Below are positions 62,016 through 64,000 of a DNA stretch of 64,000 bases, in pieces (within the stretch, counting starts at the first letter, position 1; every line of letters begins with the position of its first letter). Below the pieces are notes generated by a model. The model saw only the letters and a program-made list of their open reading frames with translations, did no database searches and was not told the origin of the DNA. A program made the position numbers and the translations under genes. The DNA comes from Virgibacillus proomii (lineage in GTDB: Bacteria > Bacillota > Bacilli > Bacillales > Amphibacillaceae): positions 1 through 64,000 of the forward strand of contig NZ_JAHLNO010000004.1 of assembly GCF_018916875.1 (NCBI RefSeq). The letters run 5' to 3'.

Positions 62016-62356
62016 GTGTTCAAAAAGGGGATAAAAAAAGGTTGAGGTTGGCTAAGGTCATGAACGCTCTTTTTGCAAGGGATGTCACTAGCACGTCCTG
62101 TCCAGTCGAAATTCGAGGCGGTGCAGTTTCGAGTAGCAAGTGTAGGCATCTGTATACATGAGCAAAGAAGAAACAACCAATAATGGAAACTTATTCGTAT
62201 CAAGTAAAGTGCGCAGACGATGCCTGGTTGAAATTTATACGTAGAACTTAAAAATTTAAACTGCCTTGACCTAAACGTAACGTGAAAATTTTATTCGTTC
62301 TAACGTGTGAAGAAATTGGATGCGTCATTTTTACCGAACTTTTGAACATCCTCTTA
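62016..62356 (+). repeat. Dispersed repeat with TGTTCAAAAAG / TTTTGAACA ends, copy 2
   Basis: Starts GTGTTCAAAAAGGGG and ends ACTTTTGAACATCCTCTTA. About 341 bp, twice as long as the copy at 48,184, with shared ends and a shared GGCG...TTTCGAGTAGCA interior block. It fills most of the refZ-ezrA gap and ends 26 bp before ezrA. Confidence 0.65.
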
Positions 62357-62381
62357 TAGGAATTTAGTTGGGAGGCATTTT

Positions 62382-64000
62382 ATGGCATACATCATTGGCA
62401 GTATACTTGTAGTTATTGCACTTATTATTACAGGACTTATTTTAAGAAAAAGAATATATGATGTTGTCGATCGATATGAAGCATGGAAAATGGATATTAT
62501 CGGTCGAAACATTAATGCTGAGCTCTCCCGCATTAAAATACTTAACTTATCAGGGGAAACACAGGATAAGTTTGAAGCCTGGAAAGAACGTTGGGAACAT
62601 ATTGTAACGAAAGAATTGACGGATATAGAAGAATATTTATTCGATGCAGAAGAGATGGCGGATCGCTATCGTTTTTCCAAGGCTAAAAAGACTTTAGCGG
62701 AAGTAGAGAAAATACTACAGTCGGTAGAAGTAGCAATTGAAGAGATTTTAAAAGAAGTGGATGAGCTGCTTGAATCCGAAGAAAAGAGCAGAAAAGAGAT
62801 TGAGCATGTAGAGCCTACTGTAAAAGAATTGCGAAAAAAATTATCGCAAACTCGCTATCAGTATGGAAAAGCGGAGAGCTACTTTGAAAAGAAACTTGAC
62901 GAGCTTACGAAGCAGATAGCTTCTTACTATGAGTTAGTAGATGATGGTAATTATTTAGCAGCGAGAGAGCTTGTTGAGCAAATTCGTGTATCTTTGGATA
63001 CAGTGGAAGTAAGGCTGAATGAATTTCCACATTTATTTCGGATGTGTAAGCAGGAGTTACCTTCACAATTAGACGATCTTCTTACAGGCGTCAAAGAAAT
63101 GAAAAATGAAGGTTATCGAGTAGAGCATCTTGCTTTTGAAAAAGAAATTCGCAATTATCAACAAAAACTTTTACATATGGTTGAAAAAATGGAAAATGGC
63201 GATATGACAAATGCAGAAGTGATAATTGAAGAGATAGAAGGGCGCATGAAAGAAATGTATCAGCTCTTAGAAAAAGAAGCAATTGCTAAAAATTATGTAG
63301 ATACAAAGATGCCTACATATCAACAAACACTGGAAGAAATGACAGCTAGTTTCAGTAATACGAAAGAGGAAGTAGAGCAACTGCAAAAATCGTATTACTT
63401 TGAAGATAGTGACATGGAGAAGTATTTAACACTAGAGAAATCAATAGCAAAATTAAACTCACAAATGGAAGCTTTTGTATCAGAGGTGGAGCAGAAAAAA
63501 GTACCACATACCAAATTGCGCCTTGAAATTGAAGAGGGTTTTGTTGAAATTGAAAAACTTAAGGAAAAGCATGAAGAGTTTAAAAAACGCATTCATAATC
63601 TTCGTAAAGATGAATTAGAAGCAAAAGAAAAGTTAACGGAAATGCGCAATCAATTATATTATATCCAACGGAAGCTGAAAAAAAGCAATGTACCAGGAGT
63701 ACCAACATTTATTTGGAATTTGCTTGAAACGGCGAGTGAAAAAAATCATCGTGTAGTAAAAGCGTTAGAAAATCAACCGTTAGAGATGGCTGAAGTTCAG
63801 CAAGCATTAAATGATGCAAAGAATGCAGTTTCGTATTGTATGGAGCAGACAGATCTTATGCTTGAGCAAGCTTATTTAACCGAACAAGTCATTCAATATG
63901 CTAATCGGTATCGCAGTCAATATCCCCTTTTAGCTGAAAAACTGACCGAAGCTGAGCGGCTGTTTCGAAATTATGAATATGAGTTAGCCTTGGAGACAGC
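62382..64000 (+). CDS. ezrA: Septation ring formation regulator EzrA (5' part)
   Basis: An open frame to the window end (about 539 of the usual ~565 codons). It has one N-terminal membrane helix with outside N-terminus (MAYIIGSILVVIALIITGLI) and four to five long antiparallel coiled-coil repeats (EVEKILQSVEVAIEEILKEV, EKMENGDMTNAEVIIEEIEG, ETASEKNHRVVKALENQPLE). EzrA inhibits aberrant FtsZ rings and links divisome and PBP1. GGGAGG is 6 nt upstream of the ATG. The C-terminal QNR patch region would lie beyond the window. Confidence 0.95.
   Translation, partial: MAYIIGSILVVIALIITGLILRKRIYDVVDRYEAWKMDIIGRNINAELSRIKILNLSGETQDKFEAWKERWEHIVTKELTDIEEYLFDAEEMADRYRFSKAKKTLAEVEKILQSVEVAIEEILKEVDELLESEEKSRKEIEHVEPTVKELRKKLSQTRYQYGKAESYFEKKLDELTKQIASYYELVDDGNYLAARELVEQIRVSLDTVEVRLNEFPHLFRMCKQELPSQLDDLLTGVKEMKNEGYRVEHLAFEKEIRNYQQKLLHMVEKMENGDMTNAEVIIEEIEGRMKEMYQLLEKEAIAKNYVDTKMPTYQQTLEEMTASFSNTKEEVEQLQKSYYFEDSDMEKYLTLEKSIAKLNSQMEAFVSEVEQKKVPHTKLRLEIEEGFVEIEKLKEKHEEFKKRIHNLRKDELEAKEKLTEMRNQLYYIQRKLKKSNVPGVPTFIWNLLETASEKNHRVVKALENQPLEMAEVQQALNDAKNAVSYCMEQTDLMLEQAYLTEQVIQYANRYRSQYPLLAEKLTEAERLFRNYEYELALET

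Overview
This window is low-GC Firmicute chromosome. Gene content and order match the yt* region of Bacillus subtilis (ytgP-ytzG-ytlP-ytlQ-ytmP-trmB-ytnP ... ytpP-ytpQ-ytpR-sftA ... murC-ytxG-ytxH ... aroA-ccpA-motP-motS-acuC-acuB-acuA ... tyrS-rpsD-dgcP-ytsP-refZ-ezrA). The many foreign repeats, the Na+-type stator genes motP/motS and the protein sequences suggest a halotolerant Bacillaceae member of the Virgibacillus/Oceanobacillus type. That genus-level guess is inference; the family-level assignment is secure.

Layout. 1-320: end of an rRNA operon (23S tail, 5S, terminator). 330-11,600: accessory and decay zone. It holds an IS3-type element with a broken orfB, fragments of a DUF1906 glycoside-hydrolase-like gene, two lipase-like gene fragments, IS1380 and ISL3 remnants, a small exported-peptide gene, an intact DAACS symporter, two small membrane-associated genes, a DUF3231 gene, a shattered polymorphic-toxin-like gene and a broken ytfP. 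11,780-21,480: conserved housekeeping genes (lipid flippase, pseudouridine synthase, RNA 2',3'-cyclic phosphodiesterase, kinase-like YtmP, TrmB, YtnP lactonase, M42 peptidase). 21,500-23,400: ytoQ and a long non-coding stretch. 23,400-39,320: redox, tRNA-binding, chromosome translocation, NAD salvage, cell wall (murC), ytxGH with a sigma-B-like promoter, an unusual FtsA-like protein, shikimate entry (aroA), CcpA and the MotPS stator. 39,500-47,030: acuABC without the expected neighbouring acsA, a large class A PBP, and a T-box-controlled tyrS. 47,030-57,500: second accessory zone with repeats, yxeA and ssb pseudogenes, a second histone-deacetylase-family enzyme, an IS3 fragment, a decaying ABC transporter/DUF4097 operon, and a divergent LysE exporter/MocR regulator pair. 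57,530-64,000: rpsD with promoter and leader, dgcP, ytsP, refZ and the start of ezrA, a cell-division and envelope neighbourhood.

The most interesting material is not protein-coding. (1) A ~185 bp repeat occurs three times and folds into three hairpins; in one copy an inner stem has been replaced by a different sequence that still pairs, which points to a selected RNA or single-strand DNA structure. (2) A ~92 bp palindromic repeat occurs six times. One copy sits inside an IS fragment whose uninterrupted relative is also in the window, so its mobility and approximate ends can be read directly; another copy abuts the terminator of the tyrS T-box. (3) Two further repeat families (25,186-25,476 and 48,184/62,016) have inverted-repeat ends. 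Several operons have recognisable decay or partner loss (acuABC without acsA, ytxGH without ytxJ, ABC-DUF4097 operon).
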